Below are positions 17,024 to 25,494 of a stretch of DNA of 64,000 bases, one piece after another (position 1 is the stretch's first letter; each line of letters starts with the position of its first letter). A program made the translations under genes and the position numbers. The stretch is from positions 1,550,001 through 1,614,000 of the forward strand of contig NZ_CP062260.1 in the NCBI RefSeq assembly GCF_014863545.1. The letters are read 5' to 3'. The notes under the pieces were generated by a model that was given only the letters and a program-made list of their open reading frames with translations, was not told where the DNA came from and made no database searches. Source of the stretch: Paenibacillus sp. JNUCC32. Lineage in GTDB: Bacteria; Bacillota; Bacilli; Paenibacillales; Paenibacillaceae.

Positions 17024-18466
17024 TTATAATGCAGGTAAATGGATCGTAAAGGTTGTCCCATGATCAGGAGTGCTCTCCACGTTCATCGTACCGCCGTGAT
17101 TATGAATAATATTCTTGGTAATCATGAGACCGAGTCCCGTGCCGGTGTCTTTCGTTGTAAAAAAGGGCTGTCCCAGTGATTGGATCTGATCCTGCGTCAT
17201 CCCAACTCCTTCATCCTGCACGATAATCTGTACCTCGGGACCGCTGTGCACAATGTCCAAGGTGATGCTTCCCCCGTGATTCATCGCTTCCATCGCGTTT
17301 TTCAGCAGATTGATGAACACTTGCTTGAGCTGGTTGACTTCGCCCTGTACATAGATCGGAACCAGTGGATAATGGGGAATGATCTCTATATTCTTGAGAG
17401 CGGCTTGCACCTTCATCAGCGTAATGATCTGATCCAGTATGGCCGACACGTCGATGGGTCCGCTCACGTGGGCGCCCTGCGGTTTGGAGAGCACCAAGAG
17501 TTCGTTGACGATGAGCTCGATGCGTTTGAGCTCCGATTCGATGATTTCAAAATAAAGCTCGTTGCTGCGTTCCGCGGATCGCAATAACTTCACGAATCCA
17601 TTAATCGATGTCAATGGATTTCGAATTTCATGAGCGATGCCGGCGGCCAATTGGCCGGCGGTCGTCAGCTTCTCGGATTGCATCACGCGGTCCTCTTCCA
17701 TTCGCTGCTCCGTGATGTCCTTGAAGATGCCGACGGCCGCTTTCTCGCCTTCATATTGTATGATTAACGTAAATCCCGTGACCATCTTCTCCTGCCCGTC
17801 CAGACAGCGTATCAGATAATCGACGCTTCCGATTTCTCCGCTCTCGGCATACGTTGCCCTGCGTTTCATCAATGCTTGATGATACGATGCGTCGACGATC
17901 ACGTCGGTTGAAATGCCCAGCACGTCATGTGAGTGCGTCGCATTGACGAGTCGGAGCGCGGCAGAATTAACATAGTGCACAATGCCTTTTTTAGTTATGA
18001 GTACGGAGAGAGGGAGCTCTTCCAGCAGCTGCAGAAACGAATTTTCCTTCTCGTTCAGCTTCTGTTCCTTCTGCTCCAGCTGTTTCATGAGCTGCCTCAG
18101 CAGCGATCGATCCTCGAATTGTACCAAGTATCCCTTGGGCCCCCGCTCCGGATCGTGATCAATGCTGCAGCGTGCACTAAGGTATAACTCGCGATCAGAC
18201 GGATGACGGTAAGCATGTTCAACCGGGGGGACGGATGGCTGATGACCTTGGGCAGCCCTAGCGTTCTGAATCACTCGATCCAATAACTCGCGCAGGCTGT
18301 TTTCTTCTTGCGGCGCCCCGGCAGTTAACTCCTGCGGCGAGTAACCCAACAGATCACATAGTGCCGAATTGACCTTAAGAATCGTTCCATCTAGCGATAC
18401 CAAAGCCATACCGATTACAGATTGTTCGAAGGCAAAATCATGATTAGGGGTGGAATAGGGCAGCAC
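17024..18466 (-). CDS. PAS-domain sensor histidine kinase (sporulation-kinase-like)
   Basis: A 480-residue soluble kinase without membrane helices. It has an N-terminal PAS domain (FEQSVIGMALVSLDG), a coiled-coil stretch rich in Glu/Gln, a second PAS domain, a HisKA domain with the phospho-acceptor His279 (AAGIAHEIRNPL) and a HATPase_c domain (NLLKNAMEAM, DEGVGM, TGLGL). The layout resembles the cytosolic KinA/KinE-type sporulation kinases. GTG 18466 is chosen because AAAGGAGA stands seven bases before it; an ATG at 18511 would add 15 residues without a clear site. No response regulator is adjacent, which fits an orphan phosphorelay kinase. It is followed by the TPR-like gene. Confidence 0.88.
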   Translation of the reverse strand: MLPYSTPNHDFAFEQSVIGMALVSLDGTILKVNSALCDLLGYSPQELTAGAPQEENSLRELLDRVIQNARAAQGHQPSVPPVEHAYRHPSDRELYLSARCSIDHDPERGPKGYLVQFEDRSLLRQLMKQLEQKEQKLNEKENSFLQLLEELPLSVLITKKGIVHYVNSAALRLVNATHSHDVLGISTDVIVDASYHQALMKRRATYAESGEIGSVDYLIRCLDGQEKMVTGFTLIIQYEGEKAAVGIFKDITEQRMEEDRVMQSEKLTTAGQLAAGIAHEIRNPLTSINGFVKLLRSAERSNELYFEIIESELKRIELIVNELLVLSKPQGAHVSGPIDVSAILDQIITLMKVQAALKNIEIIPHYPLVPIYVQGEVNQLKQVFINLLKNAMEAMNHGGSITLDIVHSGPEVQIIVQDEGVGMTQDQIQSLGQPFFTTKDTGTGLGLMITKNIIHNHGGTMNVESTPDHGTTFTIHLPAL

Positions 18467-18732
18467 TGCAAGTCTCCTTTCAAATTTCTGGGAGGAATTG
18501 AATGTACCCATATTATAAGTGGGGCGATTTCATTCATCAATCCTTTAAAGCGATAGATTTAAGCAGGATTTCTTTTTTTGCGTAAAATGTCAGTATCATC
18601 CATCCCATCATCTGCTGATTGAAAGCATGTGCGCCCTATCGCATCCGAATCATCCATTCAAGAAAGGCAAGGCAGCGTATGCGCCCCGCCACTCTTGAGG
18701 AGAAATCTATTACGTCCACGATTTAAAGTTTC

Positions 18733-19608
18733 TCAGCTTTTGAGTGCTTGATCCAAGGATAGCTTGAGCTCATCCGTAATGGTGCCCATCGGCAGGCGCA
18801 GGGTGTCGGATGAGATAAGGCCTTGCTTGGCAAGCAGCCATTTTAGCGGAGCGGGATTGGATTCTGCGAACAACTGATGAATAACGGGAAGCAGCACTTC
18901 AAACTCCTTTTCGGAACGAGAATAATCCCCTTGGGCAGCTAATTGATACACACGAATAAAAGCCTCGGTATTCACATTGGCCGACGCCAAAATGCCCCCG
19001 GATGCACCATGACGCAGCATCTCATGAAAGCGGACATCGTCCCCGCATAGAACAGGCTTCGTATCGTATGGAGACAAGCTTCTCATAAGCTCCGTACTCG
19101 CAGTGCTGTCCTTCATTCCGATGACACCGGGGATCTCCATGATTCTTCGAATGGCATCGACCGGTAAGGAAATTCCAGTGCGCGAAGGAACTTCGTACAA
19201 AATAACCGGTATCCCCACCTCCGCGACTTTGCAGAAATGTTGTATAATGCCCTCAATCGAAGGGCGGCTGTAATACGGCGTGACCACCAATACCGCGTCT
19301 GCCCCGATATGTCCTGCCCATTCCGTCCGCTTCATGCTGGAGAACGTATCGTTGGTACCCGTACCAATAATGACCGGCAATTGCCGTCCGTCCAGACCTT
19401 TTCGCGTTTCCTCCACCACCTGAACGACCTCTTCCCAAGTTACCGTCGGCGCCTCTCCGGTCGTACCGTTGATGATCAATCCTTGAATGTCATGGGATAA
19501 CAAATTCTCCAAATAACGATGATAAGACGGAACATCCAATGCGTATTCATGTGAAAAGGGAGTGACCACCGGAACATAAATACCTCTCAAATCTTGCGGA
19601 CTCAACAT
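18733..19608 (-). CDS. dapA: 4-hydroxy-tetrahydrodipicolinate synthase DapA
   Basis: A 291-residue class I aldolase-type TIM barrel that condenses pyruvate with aspartate semialdehyde, the first committed step to diaminopimelate, lysine and spore dipicolinate. Visible active-site residues are GTTGE (48-52), Tyr112/Tyr113, Tyr138 and Arg143 in YEVPSRTG, and the Schiff-base Lys166 in GMKDS. The C-terminus (ESNPAPLKW, LRLPMGTIT) matches true DapA rather than the neuraminate or ketodeoxygluconate aldolase relatives. GGAGG precedes the ATG. It is divergent from a LysR gene with palindromes between them, so it may be a regulated paralogue rather than the main copy. The 266 bases downstream show nothing. 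Confidence 0.87.
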   Translation of the reverse strand: MLSPQDLRGIYVPVVTPFSHEYALDVPSYHRYLENLLSHDIQGLIINGTTGEAPTVTWEEVVQVVEETRKGLDGRQLPVIIGTGTNDTFSSMKRTEWAGHIGADAVLVVTPYYSRPSIEGIIQHFCKVAEVGIPVILYEVPSRTGISLPVDAIRRIMEIPGVIGMKDSTASTELMRSLSPYDTKPVLCGDDVRFHEMLRHGASGGILASANVNTEAFIRVYQLAAQGDYSRSEKEFEVLLPVIHQLFAESNPAPLKWLLAKQGLISSDTLRLPMGTITDELKLSLDQALKS

Positions 19609-19668
19609 GATCTTTCCTCCATTTCATGAATTGTGGCTTTACTTTACCATGGGAATCGGAATCGGTGT

Positions 19669-19707
19669 TATCTATAATAATAGATAGTTATTATCAATAT
19701 TATTGAT
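19669..19707. promoter_or_regulatory. Paired palindromes between dapA and its divergent LysR gene
   Basis: TATCTAT and ATAGATA (19669-19686, 4-base spacer) and ATCAAT-ATT-ATTGAT (19693-19707) are two perfect inverted repeats about 24 bases apart, just before the LysR ribosome site. Such paired AT-rich palindromes are typical of LysR-type binding to a shared divergent promoter. Confidence 0.6.
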
Positions 19708-19719
19708 GAGGAGAAAGCG

Positions 19720-20595
19720 ATGGAACTGATCTATCTGCAAACCTTCAGGGAGGTTGCTGTTCGAAAGAGCTTTACTAAAGCCGCTGACGAATTGGGTTAT
19801 GCACAATCCAGCGTTACCACCCAGATCCAGAAGCTGGAGAAGGAATACGGCGTCAAGCTGTTTGAACGGTATGGCAGAGGGCTGCGCCTGACGAAGTCAG
19901 GGGAGGAGCTGTTCAAGTATGCTGTCCAAATGCTGGATCTGTTCCAGCAGTCTAAGGAAAAGCTGACGAAACAAGGCGGGGGCATCTTATCGATTGGAAC
20001 GATCGATTCGCTTGCCGCATATTTTCTTCCATCCGTCCTTCATCGGCTAAGACAGGAGCATGAAGATCTTGCCATCCGCTTGCAAACGGATCGTGAAGAT
20101 AGCATCGTCAGTAAGGTAAGAGAGGGCGAGTACGATCTCGGGCTTATTCTGGAGAACAAACCGGAAGACACTTCATTGAATTGGATCTCGATCCGGGAAG
20201 AGCCCCTCCATTTGATTGCCCATCCGGATCATCCGCTTCGCTGGTTGCCCGTCATCGAGCTGGAGCATCTGGCTGATTACGAATGGATTATGACCGAGGA
20301 TACTTGCAATTACCGAATCATGTTGGAAAAAGTGCTGCGCGCCAGCGGAGCTCCCGTCCGTATTGGTTTGGAATTGGGCAACCCCGAGGCAATAAAAAGA
20401 TATATCATGTCCGGCACCGGCATCTCCCTATTGCCGAGAATGGTAGCAGAGGAGGAAATCAAGAGGGGAGAGCTGGCGGTTCTTCCCTTTCAACACCCTG
20501 ACATTCGACTGGACATCCAGATTGTCGTTCATCCTAAGAAGTGGCTGTCACACTCGCTTCAGGATATGATCGAAATGTTGAAGTCTAAATCCTAA
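19720..20595 (+). CDS. LysR family regulator, divergent from dapA
   Basis: A 291-residue LysR-type regulator with an N-terminal winged helix (MELIYLQTFREVAVRKSF, YAQSSVTTQIQKLEKEYG) and an effector domain of the CysB/CynR type from about residue 88. GAGGAGAAAGCG precedes the ATG. The divergent layout with dapA and the two palindromes in the 111-base gap suggest it controls dapA and itself. The effector ligand is unknown. No clear terminator follows; the next 220 bases hold the purT leader. Confidence 0.9.
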   Translation: MELIYLQTFREVAVRKSFTKAADELGYAQSSVTTQIQKLEKEYGVKLFERYGRGLRLTKSGEELFKYAVQMLDLFQQSKEKLTKQGGGILSIGTIDSLAAYFLPSVLHRLRQEHEDLAIRLQTDREDSIVSKVREGEYDLGLILENKPEDTSLNWISIREEPLHLIAHPDHPLRWLPVIELEHLADYEWIMTEDTCNYRIMLEKVLRASGAPVRIGLELGNPEAIKRYIMSGTGISLLPRMVAEEEIKRGELAVLPFQHPDIRLDIQIVVHPKKWLSHSLQDMIEMLKSKS

Positions 20596-20660
20596 GGACG
20601 CAGGCTGATATTGCATTTAACGAAAAGATTCAGTATCATTTATGTAACAATGTATAGGTT

Positions 20661-20730
20661 TATGTGTGACTGGCGTAGCATGGGGGAACCATGAGGGAGC
20701 ACATGAATGACAACGGCCGTACGCCTGGGC
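20661..20730 (+). ncRNA. ZTP (pfl) riboswitch aptamer in the purT leader
   Basis: The leader of purT carries the conserved blocks of the ZTP/ZMP riboswitch in order: GTGACTGGCG (20666-20675), a short hairpin CATGG-GGGAA-CCATG (20679-20693), AGGGAGC (20694-20700) and CCGTACGCCTGGGCA (20717-20731). ZMP and ZTP build up when 10-formyl-tetrahydrofolate is short. The terminator arm begins directly after the last conserved block, so binding should favour read-through into purT. Identification is from memory of the motif, not from a covariance search. Confidence 0.88.
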
Positions 20731-20775
20731 AGAGGTAAGGGAGTTTATTTCCCTTACCTCTTTATTATTTTCTTG
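20731..20775 (+). terminator. Riboswitch-controlled terminator upstream of purT
   Basis: AGAGGTAAGGGA pairs with TCCCTTACCTCT and is followed by TTATTATTTT. It abuts the 3' edge of the ZTP aptamer and lies 45 bases before the purT start, as expected for a transcriptional switch. Confidence 0.85.
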
Positions 20776-20819
20776 GGCTTCTATCGTCTCTGAAACTATG
20801 AAAAGGGGATAAAACAACG

Positions 20820-21980
20820 ATGTTCAAAACGAAAAAAATATTGCTGCTGGGATCCGGAGAACTAGGGAAAGAAGTCGTAATTGAAGCACAACGATTGGGT
20901 GTCCAAACCGTTGCCGTCGATCGTTATGCCGATGCTCCTGCCATGCACGTTGCCGATCACAGCCATGTGATCGATATGCTGGACGGAGAGAAGCTGCGCG
21001 CTATTATTGAGTTGGAAAAGCCGGACCTGATCGTTCCGGAGATTGAAGCGCTGGCTACTGCGGAGCTGGTGAAGCTGGAGGATGAGGGGTTTCGGGTGAT
21101 TCCTACCGCCAGAGCCGCAAAGCTTACGATGGACCGTGAGGGGATCCGCCGGTTGGCATCAGAGGAGTTGGGACTGCCGACTGCGGACTATCGATTTGCC
21201 GATACCTATGAGGAATTCAAGCAGTCTGTCCTGGACATGGGTTTTCCGTGCGTGATCAAACCGTTGATGAGCTCCTCCGGCAAAGGTCAAAGCGTGTGCC
21301 GTTCGGAAGGGGATATCGAGTCCTGCTGGAACATCGCCATGGAAGGCGGCCGCGTTCAGAACGGAAGGGTGATCATTGAGGAATTCATTTCATTCCAGTC
21401 GGAAATCACGCTTCTGACCGTCCGCTCCGTCAATGGAACAAGCTTCTGTGCGCCGATCGGGCATATTCAGGAAAGCGGAGATTATATCGAATCGTGGCAG
21501 CCGCACGATATGTCTGAAGCGCAAATCGAGGAAGCTAAATATATTGCGCGGAAGATTACCGACGAGCTTGGCGGATACGGCTTGTTCGGCGTTGAATTAT
21601 TTTTGGCCGAGGATAAGGTGTACTTCAGCGAGGTATCCCCGCGTCCGCATGATACTGGGCTGGTTACGCTGGTCACGCAAAATCTATCCGAATTTGCGCT
21701 TCATGTCCGTGCCATTCTCGGGTTTCCGATACCAGAGATCGAATTGATCACGCCGGGAGCCAGCCGCCCCCTGAAAGCCGGCCGAGAGCTGGAAGACTAT
21801 ACGATTACAGGCGCCGATCAAGCGCTGGCCGTTCCGAATACGCAGCTTCGCATGTTCGGCAAACCGGTAACCAAGGTCGGAAGACGAGTAGCAGTCGCGC
21901 TGTCAACCGCCGGCGATGTCGAAGAAGCGCGGTCACGTGCGAAGCTGGCCTTGGATAAGCTTGCCGTCGAAGAGGCATAA
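20820..21980 (+). CDS. purT: Formate-dependent GAR transformylase PurT
   Basis: A 386-residue ATP-grasp enzyme that makes formylglycinamide ribonucleotide from GAR, formate and ATP in purine synthesis, without using 10-formyl-tetrahydrofolate. Domains are an N-terminal Rossmann-like part ([19 protein letters not shown]), the ATP-grasp core with the P-loop-like SSSGKGQSV near residue 155 and the metal/ATP block [10 protein letters not shown], and a C-terminal lid. AAAAGGGG lies before the ATG. Placing this folate-independent step behind a ZTP riboswitch fits well, since ZTP signals folate shortage. It is a single gene closed by a strong terminator. Confidence 0.95.
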   Translation: MFKTKKILLLGSGELGKEVVIEAQRLGVQTVAVDRYADAPAMHVADHSHVIDMLDGEKLRAIIELEKPDLIVPEIEALATAELVKLEDEGFRVIPTARAAKLTMDREGIRRLASEELGLPTADYRFADTYEEFKQSVLDMGFPCVIKPLMSSSGKGQSVCRSEGDIESCWNIAMEGGRVQNGRVIIEEFISFQSEITLLTVRSVNGTSFCAPIGHIQESGDYIESWQPHDMSEAQIEEAKYIARKITDELGGYGLFGVELFLAEDKVYFSEVSPRPHDTGLVTLVTQNLSEFALHVRAILGFPIPEIELITPGASRPLKAGRELEDYTITGADQALAVPNTQLRMFGKPVTKVGRRVAVALSTAGDVEEARSRAKLALDKLAVEEA

Positions 21981-22297
21981 ACATCGGAATTCCATAGGGA
22001 TATCACATGTCATCATGTTGAAAAGGCCAACCGAAATGACCGGTTGGCCTTTTCAGTTATAGAGAAATCAGGGATCCAAATCGGGTACAGACTCTTCGAA
22101 TGACGAGTACTTGCTTTTAGTTTTGATTTCGGGAATAAATAGGAGAAATTTATGTTCTTTCATGATAAGATACACAAGAATACAAACGACCCTCACCCAT
22201 TATAATGTTTCCATTCGATGCGATAAGCGCTGCTTGAAGCATAATATTTCAAATAAATCTCTAGAGGAACGTTTATTGACGGCATAGGAGAATCTAC
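21981..22297. other. 317-base intergenic region between purT and the MATE gene
   Basis: It holds the purT terminator (22021-22053) and, nearer the MATE gene, an AT-rich stretch that should carry its promoter. I see no convincing riboswitch or small gene here. Confidence 0.5.
22021..22053 (+). terminator. Terminator after purT
   Basis: AAAAGGCCAACCG and CGGTTGGCCTTTT form perfect 13-base arms around a 7-base loop. Confidence 0.9.
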
Positions 22298-23656
22298 ATG
22301 AGAGACATGACGCAAGGAAGTCCGATCAAGCTGATTATCATGTTTACCATCCCGCTTTTGATCGGTAATATTTTTCAACAATTTTACAACATGGCGGACA
22401 CCCTTATCGTGGGACGTACCATTGGCGTGAACGCACTTGCAGCCGTTGGCTCGACAGGCAGCATTTTGTTTTTTGTCATCGGCTTTGCCCAAGGCTTGAC
22501 GGCTGGCTTGTCTATCATAACGGCACAGCGTTTTGGAGCTAAGGATATCGCAGGCGTCCGCAAAAGCGTGGGAACGAGTATATGGATCAGTCTGGTGTTC
22601 ACGGTATTCCTCACCATCGTGAGCGTTATATTTACGAGACCCGTCCTCGTCATGATGAACACCCCTGCCGAAATTTTGGATGATGCGTATTCGTATCTGA
22701 TCGTCATTAACTGGGGCGTCGGCGCGGCCGTTCTGTTTAATTTGCTGGCTAACCTGCTCCGCGCTCTCGGCGACAGCCGGACGCCGCTTCTCTTCCTGGT
22801 CGTTGCAAGCATTCTGAACATCGTGCTCGACCTCTTATTCATTCTCGTATTTAAGATGGGAGTCGCCGGAGCCGGACTTGCCACGGTTGTATCGCAGCTG
22901 TTCTCCTGCCTGCTCTGTCTGATCTACATTCATAAGAAGGTCCCGCTCCTTCAATTCAAGAATGCCGACTGGTCCATCGATTGGAAATTTATTCGCCAGC
23001 ATATGTGGGTAGGTTTTCCGATGGGCTTCCAAGCCTCCATTATCGCCATCGGAGCCATTATTCTGCAGATCACGCTAAACGGTCTCGGGGCATCAGCCGT
23101 TGCGGCTTATACCGCTGCTCAGAAGATTGATATGCTCGCCACGCAGCCGATGAGTTCCTTCGGGATTACGATGGCGACTTTTGCCGCTCAGAACTTTGGA
23201 GCGAATCGCATAGACCGGATCAAACTGGGGGTTAAGCAGTGTATTTGGCTCTCGGGATCATTCAGCATCGTCGTGGGCCTGCTGGTTATATTCGCGGGTC
23301 CTGCCGCCGTCAGCCTTTTTGTGGGTCAAGGCCAAGAGGAATTGCTGTCGCTCAGCAGGCTGTATTTCATATCGAACGGCAGCACCTATCTGCTTCTGTC
23401 GCTGCTGTTTATCTACCGCTTCACGCTTCAGGGGCTTGGTCAGAGCTTAATTCCCACTGTGGCGGGCATCATGGAGCTGATCATGCGGGTACTGGCTGCT
23501 ATCTTCCTGACAGCGCAGATCGGCTTCCTCGGTGCAAGCCTGGCAAATCCGCTGGCTTGGCTGGGCGCCGTCATCCCGCTCGGCATCGCTTACTATCTGA
23601 GCATCAAGAGGTTGAGCACGCCGGTAAAACCCGTCTCCGTACCCGTTCAGGCGTAA
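22298..23656 (+). CDS. MATE family efflux transporter
   Basis: A 452-residue membrane protein with about 12 hydrophobic helices in two related halves, as in MATE (NorM/DinF/MepA type) cation-coupled exporters of drugs and other cationic or aromatic compounds. It starts with the typical TQGSPIKLIIMFTIPLLIGNIFQQFYNMAD region (positions 5-34), including the conserved QxFYNMADT of the MepA-like group, and the repeat half begins GFPMGFQASI. TAGGAGA precedes the ATG. It is a single gene between two terminators. The substrate is unknown. Confidence 0.92.
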   Translation: MRDMTQGSPIKLIIMFTIPLLIGNIFQQFYNMADTLIVGRTIGVNALAAVGSTGSILFFVIGFAQGLTAGLSIITAQRFGAKDIAGVRKSVGTSIWISLVFTVFLTIVSVIFTRPVLVMMNTPAEILDDAYSYLIVINWGVGAAVLFNLLANLLRALGDSRTPLLFLVVASILNIVLDLLFILVFKMGVAGAGLATVVSQLFSCLLCLIYIHKKVPLLQFKNADWSIDWKFIRQHMWVGFPMGFQASIIAIGAIILQITLNGLGASAVAAYTAAQKIDMLATQPMSSFGITMATFAAQNFGANRIDRIKLGVKQCIWLSGSFSIVVGLLVIFAGPAAVSLFVGQGQEELLSLSRLYFISNGSTYLLLSLLFIYRFTLQGLGQSLIPTVAGIMELIMRVLAAIFLTAQIGFLGASLANPLAWLGAVIPLGIAYYLSIKRLSTPVKPVSVPVQA

Positions 23657-23679
23657 GGAATGCTGTACCATCGAATTCG

Positions 23680-23748
23680 GAACGAATCATGACTCCAGGA
23701 ACAGGGATGCACTGTTTCGCTGGAGTCGTGGATTCGTTCTTTTTTTTG
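23680..23748 (+). terminator. Long terminator after the MATE gene
   Basis: GAACGAATCATGACTCCAG pairs with CTGGAGTCGTGGATTCGTTC with one mismatch and a single-base bulge. Nine T residues follow. Confidence 0.85.
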
Positions 23749-23852
23749 TTGCAAAAAACATAATGTGGAAGATTCCCAATTTGGGTGCGGCGAGGTAAGA
23801 TCACTATAGATTCAGTTTGCAACCGAACAGGACAGAAACGGGAGGGGTCGCA

Positions 23853-25487
23853 TTGTATAAAGTGCTGTTAGTGGATGATGAAGCCGATGTGAGAGAAGGC
23901 CTCGTTCAGGAAATCCAATGGGAAGCCTGCGGATTCGAGATCAAGGGGACGGCGGAGAACGGAAGAGAGGCCGTGGAGGCTGCGGAGCGGTTGGAGCCGG
24001 ATGTCGTTATTACCGATATCAGTATGCCCTTTCAGGATGGACTGCAGCTGGCCTCATGGCTAAGGGAGCATCAGCCGCTGTGCAAAATCGTGATTTTGAC
24101 CGGCTATGACGAATTTGATTACGCCCGCCAAGCGATTACGCTCAGCGTGGATGAGTATTTGCTCAAGCCGTTCTCTGCCGAAAGCTTCATGGAGTTATTA
24201 GGCAAGATCAAGGACAAAATCGATATGGAGGTGGCGGAGCGTGAGGACGTTCGCCAATTGAAGGAGCATTACCGGACAAGCCTGCCTTTGCTTCGGGAAT
24301 CGTTCCTGGCTTCGCTGTTAACCCGAAAATTGCCCCGCTCCATCATTGAGGAGAAAACTCGGAATTACGGCCTTCCGCTGAACGGCGCCTGTTATCTCGC
24401 CGCGGTGATGGCTTTATATCCGGCGGCTGAGCATAAGGAGAGTGCTCCATCAAGCTCCCTGCGGCATTCCGGCGATATGGACTTGATGCTGCACGCCATG
24501 CTGAACATTGCGAAAGAGCTGATGGATCCCCTTTCTTTTGGAAGCGCATTCATATATCAGGATAGCATCGTGTTCTTGATTACGAATGACGGCTGCGAGG
24601 ACGAGTCGTGGTTTGGCGACCTGCAGGTCGCACTGGATCGTTTGCTCAAAAGCATTCTTCACTATCTGAAGCTGCCGGTTACGATCGGCGTGGGTTCCAG
24701 GGTCCGGACACTGTCCGATCTTAAGCACTCCTACCAGGATGCGCTGCTGGCGCTGGACTACCGGCTGATTCTCGGCGCCGAGAAAGTCATCTTCATCGAT
24801 GACGTGGAGAGTCCGAGGCAGGAAGGGGTCCGCCTGGACGAATTGCAGGAGCAAGCGCTGATCCGCAATCTTAAGCTCGGAACCGCGGAGGAATTAAGTG
24901 AAGCGATTACGCACATATTCGATGAGCTGATCGGAGCATCCTGCACGATTCAAGAGGTTCAGATCTATCTCCTGGAAGTCGTAACGGCCATACTTCGAAC
25001 GGCTAAAGAATCCGGGATCGAGCTTGAGGAGATGTTTGGAGCGGGGTATCAGCTGCATGCCGAGATCTTCAAGTTTTCCGGACTACAGGAGGCTAAAGCT
25101 TGGCTTCAGGATGTCAGTTTGGCCATCCGCAAGCAAATCTCCAGCTCTAGGCAGCATGCCTATAAAGACATCGTGGAGAAAGCGCTCCAATACACGCGGG
25201 AGCATTACGGCGACCCGGATATATCGCTGCAGAAGCTGTGCATGAACCTGCATATCAGCACAGGCTATTTTAGCGGCGTATTCAAAAAAGAGCTCAAAAT
25301 GACCTATGTGCAGTACTTAATGCAGCTGCGGATGGAAACGGCCAAGGAGCTTTTACGTTCCACCGACCTGAAGGCTTTCGAAATCGCTGAGCGCGTCGGG
25401 TTTGCCGATCCGAATTATTTCAGCTTCAGCTTCAAGAAGCAGGTCGGCGTTTCGCCTAAGGAATATCGGGCACAAGCGAGGGGGTAG
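23853..25487 (+). CDS. YesN-type response regulator (receiver plus AraC DNA-binding domain)
   Basis: A 544-residue response regulator. The receiver domain covers the first 120 residues (VLLVDDEADV, acceptor Asp in VVITDISMP, Lys in EYLLKPF). A long middle region resembles the YesN linker with a degenerate GGDEF-like fold. The last 100 residues carry two AraC-type helix-turn-helix motifs, with the closing signature IAERVGFADPNYFSFSFKKQ. TTG 23853 is chosen because GGGAGGGG lies five bases upstream and the protein then starts directly with the receiver strand (YKVLLVDDE). It heads an operon with the YesM kinase and a binding lipoprotein, and probably drives the mgl genes downstream. Confidence 0.92.
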   Translation: MYKVLLVDDEADVREGLVQEIQWEACGFEIKGTAENGREAVEAAERLEPDVVITDISMPFQDGLQLASWLREHQPLCKIVILTGYDEFDYARQAITLSVDEYLLKPFSAESFMELLGKIKDKIDMEVAEREDVRQLKEHYRTSLPLLRESFLASLLTRKLPRSIIEEKTRNYGLPLNGACYLAAVMALYPAAEHKESAPSSSLRHSGDMDLMLHAMLNIAKELMDPLSFGSAFIYQDSIVFLITNDGCEDESWFGDLQVALDRLLKSILHYLKLPVTIGVGSRVRTLSDLKHSYQDALLALDYRLILGAEKVIFIDDVESPRQEGVRLDELQEQALIRNLKLGTAEELSEAITHIFDELIGASCTIQEVQIYLLEVVTAILRTAKESGIELEEMFGAGYQLHAEIFKFSGLQEAKAWLQDVSLAIRKQISSSRQHAYKDIVEKALQYTREHYGDPDISLQKLCMNLHISTGYFSGVFKKELKMTYVQYLMQLRMETAKELLRSTDLKAFEIAERVGFADPNYFSFSFKKQVGVSPKEYRAQARG

Positions 25488-25494
25488 GGCATCG

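Noticed and set aside
18733..19608. The dapA-like gene as a 2-keto-3-deoxygluconate aldolase for the uronate locus
   Set aside because: Active-site and C-terminal motifs (YEVPSRTG, ESNPAPLKW, LRLPMGTIT) fit true DapA. It is 17 kb away from the locus with its own divergent regulator.
21981..22297. A riboswitch before the MATE gene (guanidine-type switches precede some exporters)
   Set aside because: I could not find the conserved core blocks or a leader terminator near the start codon.
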